Source: an uncultured Brachyspira sp. (GTDB taxonomy: Bacteria > Spirochaetota > Brachyspiria > Brachyspirales > Brachyspiraceae). From it: 64,000 nucleotides of DNA. Shown here one piece after another: positions 26,965-36,025 of the stretch (within the stretch, counting starts at the first letter, position 1; each line of letters starts with the position of its first letter). The notes under the pieces were generated by a model, which searched no databases, was not told the DNA's origin, and worked only from the letters and a program-made list of their open reading frames with translations. The position numbers and the translations under genes were made by a program. The stretch lies in the NCBI RefSeq assembly GCF_910578695.1, contig NZ_CAJTQJ010000006.1, forward strand, positions 1-64,000. Reading direction: 5' to 3'.

Positions 26965-27198
26965 AGCTAAAATAATCTCCTTATATTAAATTATCCGCTA
27001 TATTATATATACTTAAAAAATTAAGTTTTGTCAATAAAATAATTTTGAATTATAATTTAAACAATGAATAGAAGTACATTAAATCTAATCAAAATCTGTG
27101 CTGGCATACCTTTTTAAAATTTAATAGTTTGTAAGTTTTTATCTTGCAATAGTATTTTTTTAATATATTATATTGCAATTATTTTGAGGTTTAATTTT

Positions 27199-28068
27199 AT
27201 GGCTGTATTTTTATTTATAGGAGTTATGGCATTATCTGCTTCTGCGATATTTGTAAAGCTGGCTGACGCCCCTTCATCTATAATAGCTTTTTACAGAATA
27301 TTTATCTCATTTTTATTTATATCAGTAATAACTGTATCAAGAAAATCTGCAAGAAAAGAAATTAAATCTCTTACTAAAAAAGAAATAATACTTTCTATTA
27401 TATCAGGCTTTTCACTTGCTTTGCATTATTTTTTATGGTTTCAGTCTTTAAATCTTACATCCGTAGCAAGCTCTGCTGTAATAGTAACATTGCAGCCCTT
27501 ATTTGTTTTTATAGCAGGACATTTTTTTTTCAAAGAAAAATATAGTAAAATTGCTATACTTGGATTTATCATAGCTGTTATGGGTTCTGTAATAATAGGT
27601 TTAGGAGATTTTCAAATAAGCTCAAAAGCATTGATTGGAGATTTTCTGGCTTTTATATCTGCAGGACTTATAAGCATATATTTTATTATAGGACAGTATG
27701 CAAGAAAAAGATTATCAGCTTTAACTTGGATTAGCTTAACTTATTTTAGTGCATTTATATTTTTAGGAATTTTATCTTATACTATGGGTATAAGTTTTAT
27801 AGGATATTCATTAAATACTTGGATTAATATATTAGCAATCACATTTATATCTACTATGCTCGGACAGGTAATATTTACTTGGCTTTTAAAATATTTTTCT
27901 GCTTCTATTATATCTATGGCTATATTAGGCGAAGCAGCAGGTACATGCATATTAGGTTATTTTATTTTGCATGAAACTATAAGTTTTAAGCAGTTTGCAG
28001 GTATTTCTTTTATATTAACAGGTATAGGATTATTCTTATATGAAAATAAAAAAAATATTTCTAATTAA
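27199..28068 (+). CDS. EamA/DMT-superfamily transporter
   Basis: The 289-residue membrane protein has about ten hydrophobic helices arranged as two EamA repeats; the first begins VFLFIGVMALSASAIFVKLA, and the first repeat ends with LNLTSVASSAVIVTLQPLFVFIAG (core SSAVIVTLQPLF). The second repeat contains the matching ILGEAAGTCILGYFILHE. The exported metabolite is not predictable. I chose the ATG at 27199, with TGAGG ten bases upstream, over an in-frame TTG at 27184 that overlaps the ribosome-binding site. The MoxR-like gene follows after 20 bases. Confidence 0.88.
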   Translation: MAVFLFIGVMALSASAIFVKLADAPSSIIAFYRIFISFLFISVITVSRKSARKEIKSLTKKEIILSIISGFSLALHYFLWFQSLNLTSVASSAVIVTLQPLFVFIAGHFFFKEKYSKIAILGFIIAVMGSVIIGLGDFQISSKALIGDFLAFISAGLISIYFIIGQYARKRLSALTWISLTYFSAFIFLGILSYTMGISFIGYSLNTWINILAITFISTMLGQVIFTWLLKYFSASIISMAILGEAAGTCILGYFILHETISFKQFAGISFILTGIGLFLYENKKNISN

Positions 28069-28088
28069 TTTAAAAAAATGGAGTTTTT

Positions 28089-29213
28089 ATGACAGCAAAA
28101 AAAGACAATAATATCAGCAAAGAAGAAAATATTCATCAAAAACCTTTAATGGAGGAACTTTATAAAGATGAACTTGAAGCATTAAAAGAAGAAGATAAAA
28201 ATAATAAGCCTAAAAATTGGCAGTTATCTCCTCAGTCTGTAAGGGATTTTATATTAGGCGGTAAATTAAAAGACGGTACAGTTATAAATAAAAAATTCTA
28301 CGGCGATGATGCTCTAGTTGAAAGGGCAATTATCACTTTGGCAGGAAACAGAGGATTAATGCTTGTAGGAGAGCCTGGCACCGCTAAAACTATGCTTAGC
28401 GAATTATTATCAGCAGCAATAAGCGGAAATAGTACAGTAACAATACAGGGAACAGCTGGAACAAATGAGGATAATATAAAATATTCTTGGAATTATGCTA
28501 TGCTTTTTGCTAAAGGTCCTGTAGAAGAAGCATTAATACCATCGCCCGTTTATATAGGAATGAATAAAGGAATAATAACAAGGTTTGAAGAGATAACAAG
28601 ATGTCCTCTCGAAATACAAGATTCTCTTATAAGTATATTGAGCGATAAAATAATGAATATACCTGAACAAAACAGAGTATTGTTTGCAAATACAGGCTTT
28701 AATATCATAGCTACTGCCAATACAAGAGATAAAGGAATTAATGAGATGAGCAGTGCTTTGAAAAGAAGATTCAATTTTGAAACTGTAGAACCTATAAAAA
28801 ATCCTAAACTTGAAAGCGAAATTATAACTAATCAATGCCAAACATTATTAGAACTTTCTGATATAGATATTGATATAGATTATGATGTTGTCGATGTGCT
28901 TGCTGTTACATTCAATGAGCTTAGAAGCGGTAAAAGTTTTGAAAATGCCAAGATACAGGAATTAAACTCTGTTATGAGTACAGCTGAAGCGGTATCTGTT
29001 TATTATCAGTCTGCACTTCATTCATATTATTACGGAGATAAAAATATAAAAATGTCAACTGTAGTTGAAAATTTGATTGGAAGCGTGGCTAAAGAAAATA
29101 AAGATGATCTGCCTAAATTAAAAAATTATTTTAATAATTCTGTAAAAATAAAATCTGGGAAATTAGGCAGACGCTGGAAAGAATATTATGAAAGCCGAAA
29201 TCTTATTAAATAA
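28089..29213 (+). CDS. MoxR-like AAA+ ATPase
   Basis: The 374-residue protein has a Lys/Glu-rich N-terminus (1-45) and an AAA+ core: Walker A GEPGTAKT (about 97-104), a Walker B-equivalent RFEEITRCP, sensor 1 ATANTRDKGIN and sensor 2/Arg-finger region ALKRRFNFE. Such ATPases normally act with a VWA-domain partner that contacts the client, and some belong to multi-gene conflict systems; no VWA gene is adjacent here. GGAG precedes the start. Repeats occupy the 580 bases downstream. Confidence 0.88.
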   Translation: MTAKKDNNISKEENIHQKPLMEELYKDELEALKEEDKNNKPKNWQLSPQSVRDFILGGKLKDGTVINKKFYGDDALVERAIITLAGNRGLMLVGEPGTAKTMLSELLSAAISGNSTVTIQGTAGTNEDNIKYSWNYAMLFAKGPVEEALIPSPVYIGMNKGIITRFEEITRCPLEIQDSLISILSDKIMNIPEQNRVLFANTGFNIIATANTRDKGINEMSSALKRRFNFETVEPIKNPKLESEIITNQCQTLLELSDIDIDIDYDVVDVLAVTFNELRSGKSFENAKIQELNSVMSTAEAVSVYYQSALHSYYYGDKNIKMSTVVENLIGSVAKENKDDLPKLKNYFNNSVKIKSGKLGRRWKEYYESRNLIK

Positions 29214-29221
29214 GGATTTTA

Positions 29222-29302
29222 AGCACTAAAAATCTAATTATAAAAATTGCGAATGTACAGCAAATTTGTCAAAGCTAGAAATTGTATGCATGCAATTTTT
29301 AA
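29222..29302 (-). repeat. Family A hairpin repeat, degenerate
   Basis: The left flank AGCACTAAAAATCTAAT and the arms ATAAAAATTGC / GCAATTTTTA resemble the family, but the central CATTC/GAATG block is not recognisable. Confidence 0.45.
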
Positions 29303-29435
29303 AAGTAAATTTTTTATGATAAAATCATTTATTATATTGCTGTAACTTTTTTTAATATTATTTAAATCAAAATATTTTTATTAAATATTTTTTTGATATG
29401 CTAATATATATGATAGAAATATTGTGTTTTAGAAT

Positions 29436-29530
29436 AATAAAAAACTTGTGAGTGCCTGACATTCGCAGAATGGCAGGGATTATGCCGATATCGGCCGCAG
29501 AGCGACGAACAAGTTTTTTATTAGTAAATA
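29436..29530 (-). repeat. Family A hairpin repeat, minus orientation, long loop
   Basis: Arms ATAAAAAACTTGT and ACAAGTTTTTTAT pair fully. The interior has TGACATTCGCAGAATGGCAGG and an additional GC-rich segment, GCCGATATCGGC, which is itself a perfect palindrome. Confidence 0.82.
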
Positions 29531-29616
29531 AAGAAATAGAAAAGTTATAATAATATTTTGCTTTGGAATTATTGAATTAAATAAAATTTTTTTAAAGCTA
29601 TAATAAAAACTAATAA

Positions 29617-29720
29617 TTTTTTAAACACTAGAAAGCTAAATATAAAAATTATGGGCGTCTGACATTGTTAAGAATGGCAGAGTATCAAAGCTCATAATTT
29701 TTATCGGCAATAATAAATAT
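29617..29720 (-). repeat. Family A hairpin repeat, minus orientation, full flanks
   Basis: This copy shows both conserved flanks: AAACACTAGAAAGCTAAATAT on the left and CGGCAATAATAAATA on the right. The arms are AAAATTATGGGC and GCTCATAATTTT, and the core is TGACATTGTTAAGAATGGCAG. Confidence 0.82.
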
Positions 29721-29793
29721 TCTATACTATCAATTTTTTTTAAACTATATTATATTAAAAAGCATAAAAACATTAATTAAAGGAAGTATTTAT

Positions 29794-31194
29794 ATGGGAA
29801 CTTATATAGTAATTAACATTATAGTATTGCTTATGCTAATTAATTTATTGTATTTTATGCAAAAGAAACATATTAATTTTACTATTAGAGTATTATTAGC
29901 TTTAATTTTAGGATTAGTTTTAGGCTTTGTACTTAGAACAATTTATTCAGACAATATGGAAATAGTAAATCAAAGTATAGTTTGGTATAATATAGTAGGA
30001 AATGGTTATGTAAAACTTTTACAGATGTTGGTAATGCCTTTAATTTTTGTTTCTATAACTATGGCACTTCTTAATATCAAGGGAAGCAATACTAATTTGG
30101 GTAAAATGACTATGATAATAATAGGGATATTAATGATAACTACAGCAATATCTGCTTTAGTAGGTTTTTTAACAGCTAAAGGTTTCGGATTAGATGCTTC
30201 TAAACTTCAATCTATAGTAGGAGATATATCAAAAGGAGCTTCGTCTTATGAAGGGAGATTAGCCGAATTTTCTTCAAGACCTGTTCCTCAGCAATTATTA
30301 GATATTATACCTACAAATCCGTTTGCAGCTTTGGCTGGTATGGGAGGTTCTCCTACACTTTCTGTCGTTTTCTTTTCTGCTTTGATAGGTGCTGCAGCTT
30401 TGGGAATAAGAAAGAAAAAGCCTGAAGTTTTTGATTTCTTTTTAAAAATTATGCAGTCTTTACATGATATTATAATGAAAATAGTAGCTTTTGTAATGAA
30501 ATTAACGCCTTACGGAGTATTAGCTCTTATGGCTAAATTTATGGCTTCCAGCGATTTGAATGCTTTTGCTCAATTAGGACAATTTCTTATTGCATCTTAT
30601 ATTGCTATAATAATTATGCTTGCAGTTCATAGTATAATACTTGTAATATTCGGTTATAATCCTATAAAGTATTATACTAAGGCTTTTACTCCTTTAGCAT
30701 TTGCATTTTCTTCAAGAACTAGTGCAGGTACTTTGCCTTTAACTATATCTGCATTAAAAGATAAAATGGGTATATCAGAAGGCGTATCTAATTTATCAGC
30801 CTCATTAGCCGTAACTATAGGACAAAACGGATGTGCTGGTATTTATCCTGCTATGGTTGTCGCTATGATAGCCCCTGCTTTGGGTATTAATCCTCTTGAA
30901 CCTTCTTTTTTAATAAAGTCTGTAATTATAATTGCTATAGGAAGTTTCGGTATTGCAGGAGTAGGCGGCGGAGCTACTAATGCAGCTTTAATAACTCTTT
31001 CTGCTTTGGGCTTTCCTGTAGGATTAGTTGCTATACTTTTAGGAATAGAGCCTCTTATTGATATGGGAAGAACTATGCTTAATGTTAATGACGGTATGAT
31101 TACTGCAGCAGCTACTGCTAAAATATGTAAAGAAGTTGATATGGGTAAATTTAATTCTAGCGGCACTATTTCAAATGAGGAAGAATATATTTAG
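29794..31194 (+). CDS. L-cystine/dicarboxylate:cation symporter (TcyP-like)
   Basis: The 466-residue protein belongs to the DAACS symporter family. It starts with the TcyP-like segment INLLYFMQKKHINFTIRVLLALILG (core MQKKHINFTIRVL), has about eight membrane helices, and contains the family's substrate-site blocks AFAFSSRTSAGTLPLTI (Ser-rich hairpin) and SLAVTIGQNGCAGIYPAMV, plus AGVGGGATNAALITLSALGFP. Overall it looks most like cystine transporters, but glutamate or dicarboxylate uptake cannot be excluded. AAGGAAG precedes the start, and a strong hairpin follows the stop. Confidence 0.88.
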   Translation: MGTYIVINIIVLLMLINLLYFMQKKHINFTIRVLLALILGLVLGFVLRTIYSDNMEIVNQSIVWYNIVGNGYVKLLQMLVMPLIFVSITMALLNIKGSNTNLGKMTMIIIGILMITTAISALVGFLTAKGFGLDASKLQSIVGDISKGASSYEGRLAEFSSRPVPQQLLDIIPTNPFAALAGMGGSPTLSVVFFSALIGAAALGIRKKKPEVFDFFLKIMQSLHDIIMKIVAFVMKLTPYGVLALMAKFMASSDLNAFAQLGQFLIASYIAIIIMLAVHSIILVIFGYNPIKYYTKAFTPLAFAFSSRTSAGTLPLTISALKDKMGISEGVSNLSASLAVTIGQNGCAGIYPAMVVAMIAPALGINPLEPSFLIKSVIIIAIGSFGIAGVGGGATNAALITLSALGFPVGLVAILLGIEPLIDMGRTMLNVNDGMITAAATAKICKEVDMGKFNSSGTISNEEEYI

Positions 31195-31204
31195 AAATAT
31201 ATAA

Positions 31205-31239
31205 AAAAGCATTATCTAATAAAAATAGATAATGCTTTT
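31205..31239. terminator. Bidirectional intrinsic terminator
   Basis: AAAAGCATTATCTA and TAGATAATGCTTTT form a perfect 14-bp stem with a seven-base loop between the convergent symporter and flavoprotein genes. Confidence 0.92.
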
Positions 31240-31248
31240 AATATTTAA

Positions 31249-32589
31249 TTATTTTGCGGCATTTCCAGCAACATTCAAAGCGTCCCAAGTTCTGGCAAAA
31301 GGCGGAGCATAGCATAAATCAAGCATTCCAAGTTCATCTACTGTAATGCCTGCATATATGCAAGCTGCTATAACATCAATTCTTAATACAGCACCTCTTT
31401 TTCCCAATATCTGCCCTCCTATTATCTTTCTGCTGTCAGCCGTATATACTAATTTTATATGTAAATCCTGATAGTCCGGATAATAATGCGTATGATCTAA
31501 ATCTTTTATGCTAACAGTTTTATAATTGATATTTCTTTTTTTGGCTTCTTCTTCTGTTATTCCAGTGCGTGCTGCTTCAAGCTCAAATGCAAGTATGCAT
31601 GCACTAGTTAGACTTCCTGCAAACTTTTCATTTCCTCCAAGCAAATTAGCTGCTGTCATTCTTCCGAGTTTATTTGCACCTGTAGCAAGGGCAGCATAAT
31701 TTTGTGTATCTAAAACTTTATCATAAATACTAGCACAGTCTCCTGCAGCATATATTGAATCTATACTAGTCTTTCCTTCTCTATCAACTAATATAGCACC
31801 ATTATCCATTAATTTAATTCCTGCATCTTTTGCTAAATCGCTGTTAGGCTTAACTCCTACGGCAACAACAACATAATCAGCATCATATTTTCCTTTATCT
31901 GTAATCACAGCCTTAACATTATTATTATTATCAGCTTCTAATGACTGTACTTTTTCATTAAGACGCAAATCAGCATTTTCTTTTATATGCTCTATAATTA
32001 TATCAGAAAATTCTTTATCGAATTTATTTCCAAATACTCTTTCAGATCGTTGTATTATAGTAACATTCTTTCCAATATGTTTTAAAACATGAGCCGCCTC
32101 AATAGATATAAATCCTGCACCTAATACAATAACATTTTTTATATTTGCATCTTTCATTTTCTCTTTCATATTAAGAGCGTCATTAAACTCTTTTAAAGTA
32201 GATACATTTCCTATATTAATATTTGGTATATTAGGTATTATAGATTTTGCTCCTGTAGCTATTAGAAGCGAATCATAATTATCTTCAAACTCTCTATTAT
32301 TAATAATATCTTTAACTAATACTTTTTTATTTTTAGAATCTATTTTTAAAACCTCATGTTTTACTTTCAAATCTATTCCAGACTTTATAATAGTTTCAGC
32401 AGTTCTAGCTATCATAGTATTAGGATTATCATAAAAATTTCCCACATAATAAGGCATACCGCATGCCCCCCAAGATACGATATCAGTTTTTTCATAAACT
32501 GTTATAACAGCTTCTTTATCTAATCTTCTGGCTTTAGCAGCAGCACTCATTCCAGCAGCTACACCGCCTATTATTATAACTTTTTTCAT
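31249..32589 (-). CDS. FAD-dependent CoA-disulfide reductase/NADH oxidase-like protein
   Basis: The 446-residue flavoprotein belongs to the single-Cys pyridine nucleotide-disulfide reductase family. It has FAD-binding IIIGGVAAGMSAAAKARRLD (from residue 4), the redox-active Cys in SWGACGMPYYVG (about 43), an NAD(P)H-binding fold VIVLGAGFISIEAAHVLK, YAAGDCASI, and the C-terminal dimer domain. The Cys context fits CoA-disulfide reductase or NADH oxidase; these share a fold and cannot be separated by eye. Either would serve oxygen or disulfide stress defence in an oxygen-sensitive gut bacterium. It is a single gene. Confidence 0.88.
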   Translation of the reverse strand: MKKVIIIGGVAAGMSAAAKARRLDKEAVITVYEKTDIVSWGACGMPYYVGNFYDNPNTMIARTAETIIKSGIDLKVKHEVLKIDSKNKKVLVKDIINNREFEDNYDSLLIATGAKSIIPNIPNINIGNVSTLKEFNDALNMKEKMKDANIKNVIVLGAGFISIEAAHVLKHIGKNVTIIQRSERVFGNKFDKEFSDIIIEHIKENADLRLNEKVQSLEADNNNNVKAVITDKGKYDADYVVVAVGVKPNSDLAKDAGIKLMDNGAILVDREGKTSIDSIYAAGDCASIYDKVLDTQNYAALATGANKLGRMTAANLLGGNEKFAGSLTSACILAFELEAARTGITEEEAKKRNINYKTVSIKDLDHTHYYPDYQDLHIKLVYTADSRKIIGGQILGKRGAVLRIDVIAACIYAGITVDELGMLDLCYAPPFARTWDALNVAGNAAK

Positions 32590-33054
32590 TTTAAACTCCT
32601 TTTATATAAATAAATAATATATTTTTATCAACTTTTATTTGATTCTATATTATATTTATTTTAAATTTAAAGCTATAAATAAGTATAATATAATAGAGAA
32701 GCAGATTTTAAAATAGTATAAAAAAAATTCATATATAGTAAAAATAAAATTTTAATAATCGATAATAAATAATTTTTATTTAATAAAAAAAAGAATAATT
32801 ATTAACATAAAATTTTTTTCTAGTCATAAATTTTATTATTATGCTCGCCGACGAAATTAACCTATAATAAGTAAATCACCTTTGGCGAATTATCCCATAC
32901 GGGGCTGGCTTAGGCTCGCTTTTTTATTATTACTAATATTAATATACTAATTATGTTATTAACTTTTAAATAGATAAACGAGCAGCTAATAACTTTAGTT
33001 ATTAGCTAATTTAAAGCGAGTTTATATAGCTAGCAACAATAATAAATTATCATT
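32590..33054. other. 465-base intergenic region, repeat-bearing
   Basis: No gene is supported. It has AT-rich sequence, an unusually GC-rich segment at 32844-32922 (CTCGCCGACG ... GGCGAATTATCCCATACGGG ... GGCTCGC), and a complete family B repeat next to the lspA stop. Confidence 0.65.
32974..33042 (-). repeat. Family B repeat, complete, minus orientation
   Basis: It matches the 67-base family B element at 18138-18204 in reverse complement, including the palindrome AGCTAATAACT-TT-AGTTATTAGCT, with a two-base TA insertion in TTTATATAGCTAGC. It lies just after the lspA stop, in the same relative orientation as the copies behind aspS. Confidence 0.9.
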
Positions 33055-33624
33055 TTATTTACTGATATTTTCTTCGCTGTCAATATTCTTATTTTTATCA
33101 AAATCTTCTTTAAATAAAAATACTCCCGCAGCAATAATACATATACCTATAGTAATGGAAGCATCAGCTATATTATAATTATAAGGAAATCTTATAGTTT
33201 CATTAAATCCCATACTAATAAAATCTGTAACATATCCTCTCATAATTCTATCAGCCAAATTTCCCATAGCACCGCCAAAAACCATAGTAAAGCCTATCAT
33301 AGATAATTTTTGCTTTTTTACATTAATAGAAATCATTATAAAAAATACTATAATCATAGAAAAAAATACAACAACTTTTAATAATCCAGGTATTATATGC
33401 TGAATAGCTTCCGGCACATTATTTAAAAAACCGAATGATACACCGTAATTTCTTGTATAAATAAATATTAAAATATTTCCTATTATTTTTTTAATAATTA
33501 TTTCCTGAAGATATTTATCTACAAAATATTTAGATATAGCATCAGCCATAAAAATTAATATCGATATTAAAAAATATATTTTCTTTAACTTTATTTCTTC
33601 TATAATGTTAGATAATTTCATCAT
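33055..33624 (-). CDS. lspA: Lipoprotein signal peptidase (signal peptidase II)
   Basis: This inner-membrane aspartyl protease removes signal peptides from lipidated prolipoproteins. The 189-residue protein has four hydrophobic segments, the conserved TRNYGVSFGFLN block, and both catalytic Asp motifs: GGAMGNLADRIMRGYVTDFI and NYNIADASITIG. A Glu/Asp-rich C-terminal tail of about 20 residues is longer than usual. The many lipoproteins in this window are its likely substrates. It is a single gene, with a family B repeat immediately downstream. Confidence 0.95.
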   Translation of the reverse strand: MMKLSNIIEEIKLKKIYFLISILIFMADAISKYFVDKYLQEIIIKKIIGNILIFIYTRNYGVSFGFLNNVPEAIQHIIPGLLKVVVFFSMIIVFFIMISINVKKQKLSMIGFTMVFGGAMGNLADRIMRGYVTDFISMGFNETIRFPYNYNIADASITIGICIIAAGVFLFKEDFDKNKNIDSEENISK

Positions 33625-33821
33625 ATTCTATTTTTTATCTCTTATTATTTTTTTATATTTTAAATAAATAAAAAGCTTTCGTTTTAAAAAATAATAATAA
33701 TTTATATTTCTAAAAATTACAAGCTATTTTTAATATAAGCTTTTTATAATTATTTAAAACATTTACTTTTTTTTATAATTTATGTTATAATTCAAAAAAT
33801 AAATAAATTGTTAGGAATTAT

Positions 33822-34820
33822 ATGGACTTAAAAGATAAAGCCCAAACAATAATAAATGCAAAAGTTCTTGTGATAGGCGATTTAATGCTTGACAGATTTA
33901 CTTACGGCGATGTGATAAGAATATCTCCTGAAGCTCCTGTTCCTGTTCTTCACGTGAATAATGAAGAAAATTATTTGGGAGGTGCTGGAAATGTTGCTAG
34001 AAATACAGCATCTTTGATTGGAAATAATAATGATAATATATTCATAATAGGAGTTATAGGACAGGATAAATCAGCAGATATTATAATGGATAGTCTGAAC
34101 TATTATAATATAACTTCAAAAGGAATTATAATAGATGAAAGCAGGTCTACTATAACTAAAACAAGAATAGTAGCAGGCACTCAGCAGATAGTTCGCATAG
34201 ATGAAGAAGATACAAGCCCTTTTTCATCAAGTATTGTAAAAAAAATAGAAAAAGCATTTATTGATAATGTTGATAATTATAATGTTGTTATAATAAGCGA
34301 TTATGCCAAAGGAATCATTACAAGATCATTTGCAAAAAAAATAATAGATATATGCAATAAAAAAAATAAGCCTGTATTAATTGATCCTGCTATAAAACAT
34401 TTTTCATTTTATAAGAAGGCTACTTTAATGACTCCGAATTTGAAAGAGGCGGCGGAAGGCTCAGAAAGTAAATTTCCTTTTTATGAGTTTGATGAAAAAG
34501 CAATTAAAGTATTGGGAGATAGCATTATAAAAAAATTAAGTTTATCAAAATTAATGATAACATTAGGGGCTAATGGAATGGCTTTATTTGATAAAGATAT
34601 AAAATCAAAAAACAGCCCTTATATAATACCTACAAAGGCTAAAAGCGTATTTGATGTTTCAGGGGCAGGCGATACTGTAATATCTGTACTTGCTATGTGC
34701 TTATCTGTTGGATTATCATTTAAGGAATCTTCAGAAATTGCTAATGCAGCTGCAGGAATTGTTGTAGGAAAAAGAGGTACTTCTACTTTGACTTTGAAGG
34801 AATTAATTAATACATTATAA
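33822..34820 (+). CDS. rfaE1: D-glycero-beta-D-manno-heptose-7-phosphate kinase (RfaE1/HldA)
   Basis: The 332-residue PfkB-family sugar kinase begins DLKDKAQTIINAKVLVIGDLMLDRFTYGDV (core VIGDLMLDRFTYGDV) and has the RISPEAPVPVL and LGGAGNVARN motifs typical of the heptose kinase. The ATP-site/catalytic block is FDVSGAGDTVISVLA. It lacks the adenylyltransferase half found in fused HldE proteins, so that step needs a separate gene. The product feeds ADP-heptose for lipooligosaccharide core or other heptosylation. The lipoprotein gene downstream starts after 18 bases. Confidence 0.92.
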   Translation: MDLKDKAQTIINAKVLVIGDLMLDRFTYGDVIRISPEAPVPVLHVNNEENYLGGAGNVARNTASLIGNNNDNIFIIGVIGQDKSADIIMDSLNYYNITSKGIIIDESRSTITKTRIVAGTQQIVRIDEEDTSPFSSSIVKKIEKAFIDNVDNYNVVIISDYAKGIITRSFAKKIIDICNKKNKPVLIDPAIKHFSFYKKATLMTPNLKEAAEGSESKFPFYEFDEKAIKVLGDSIIKKLSLSKLMITLGANGMALFDKDIKSKNSPYIIPTKAKSVFDVSGAGDTVISVLAMCLSVGLSFKESSEIANAAAGIVVGKRGTSTLTLKELINTL

Positions 34821-34838
34821 AAATGGATATGTTATTTT

Positions 34839-35969
34839 ATGAAGAGAAAAATATTTATATTATTATTTACATTGATATTTATAATTTCCTGTTTGCCTAA
34901 ACCTTTAATAGTACCTGCTAAAGTTGTTACAGAATTTCATTTGGGAAATGATATAGGAATTTACAGCAATGAATTTGTAAATTTGGATAGCCCTAAAATA
35001 TATAAAGTAGATAATGAATATTATTTCGGAGATTTTTATAGAATTAAAAATGATACTGTTTATGCATTAGATTTGTATAATTCAAGAATGGTAATAGCTT
35101 CAGGAAGCAATATAAAATATTTTCCTTTAGAATATAATAATCTTGAAACTTCAAAAATATCTCTTATAGATTCAAATTCTAATATATATATAACAGGATA
35201 TAATGTGAGATATATAGGCGATGTTGTAGTAAGCAATGTTATGATGTCGCTTCCTTCTGAAAGTCCGTCTACCGAAGGATATGATACGCCCCGCATAGAA
35301 ACATATACTATTAAAGTAACTAATACTAATTATAAAAAAGTAGGCTTTGTGTCATTAAATAAAATATCTTCTGAAGGAAAAACGCTTTATAATATAGATA
35401 CTATTATAGATAATGAATATGAGTCTATAGTAAAATTATTAACATTAACAAATCATAAATTTGCAATACTAAAAAGAGATAAAGAAAGAGTACCAATCAT
35501 TGATATATATGATATGAATAATGGTAAAATGGAAAACAGATATTTTCTTAAAGATGTTGAATATATGAATACTAATAAGATGTCATATAGAGAAATAGTC
35601 GATTGTGTTTATATAGCAGAAAAGGAAGTTTTGGCTATACTTACTATGAATATAATAGAAGGAAAGCATCAGGAAGATATTGTATATACAAGCGAATTAG
35701 ATAATTTTGATTTAAAAGAATCTTATAAAATACCATGCAGGGATAATTCTTTAGCGGTGGGAATGTCAAGTACAGGCAGAGTTACATATACAGGTATGGA
35801 TAATGGAATGTATTTTTTTATACGAACTAATCCTTTTTTATCGCAGAATTATGTAAAAGAATATTTAGGTATAGATGGTTTTAATAAATTAAGAGGAATA
35901 AATATGTTTGATGATTCTGTTTACGGATTTATGGTAGAAGACGAGGTTATAAAATTCCATAATTATTAA
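34839..35969 (+). CDS. Predicted lipoprotein, beta-rich, unknown function
   Basis: The 376-residue protein starts with a lipoprotein signal (IFILLFTLIFIISC, lipidated Cys at about residue 18, lipobox FIISC). The remainder lacks membrane segments and alternates short strands with turns, in the manner of a beta-propeller (for example NEYYFGDFYRIKNDTVYALD and KISLIDSNSNIYITG). I recognise no family. It is probably tethered to the inner or outer membrane facing the periplasm. It follows rfaE1 closely and may share its transcript. Confidence 0.7.
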   Translation: MKRKIFILLFTLIFIISCLPKPLIVPAKVVTEFHLGNDIGIYSNEFVNLDSPKIYKVDNEYYFGDFYRIKNDTVYALDLYNSRMVIASGSNIKYFPLEYNNLETSKISLIDSNSNIYITGYNVRYIGDVVVSNVMMSLPSESPSTEGYDTPRIETYTIKVTNTNYKKVGFVSLNKISSEGKTLYNIDTIIDNEYESIVKLLTLTNHKFAILKRDKERVPIIDIYDMNNGKMENRYFLKDVEYMNTNKMSYREIVDCVYIAEKEVLAILTMNIIEGKHQEDIVYTSELDNFDLKESYKIPCRDNSLAVGMSSTGRVTYTGMDNGMYFFIRTNPFLSQNYVKEYLGIDGFNKLRGINMFDDSVYGFMVEDEVIKFHNY

Positions 35970-36025
35970 GTATTTTTTGTCAATATTATTTTTATTTAAA
36001 AATTTATTATTTATGGAGATATATT

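Larger units (their letters stand above)
29214..29793. other. 580-base intergenic region with family A repeats
   Basis: No gene is supported. It contains a degenerate family A element at 29222-29302, two clear minus-oriented copies at 29436-29530 and 29617-29720, and AT-rich spacer. Confidence 0.7.
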
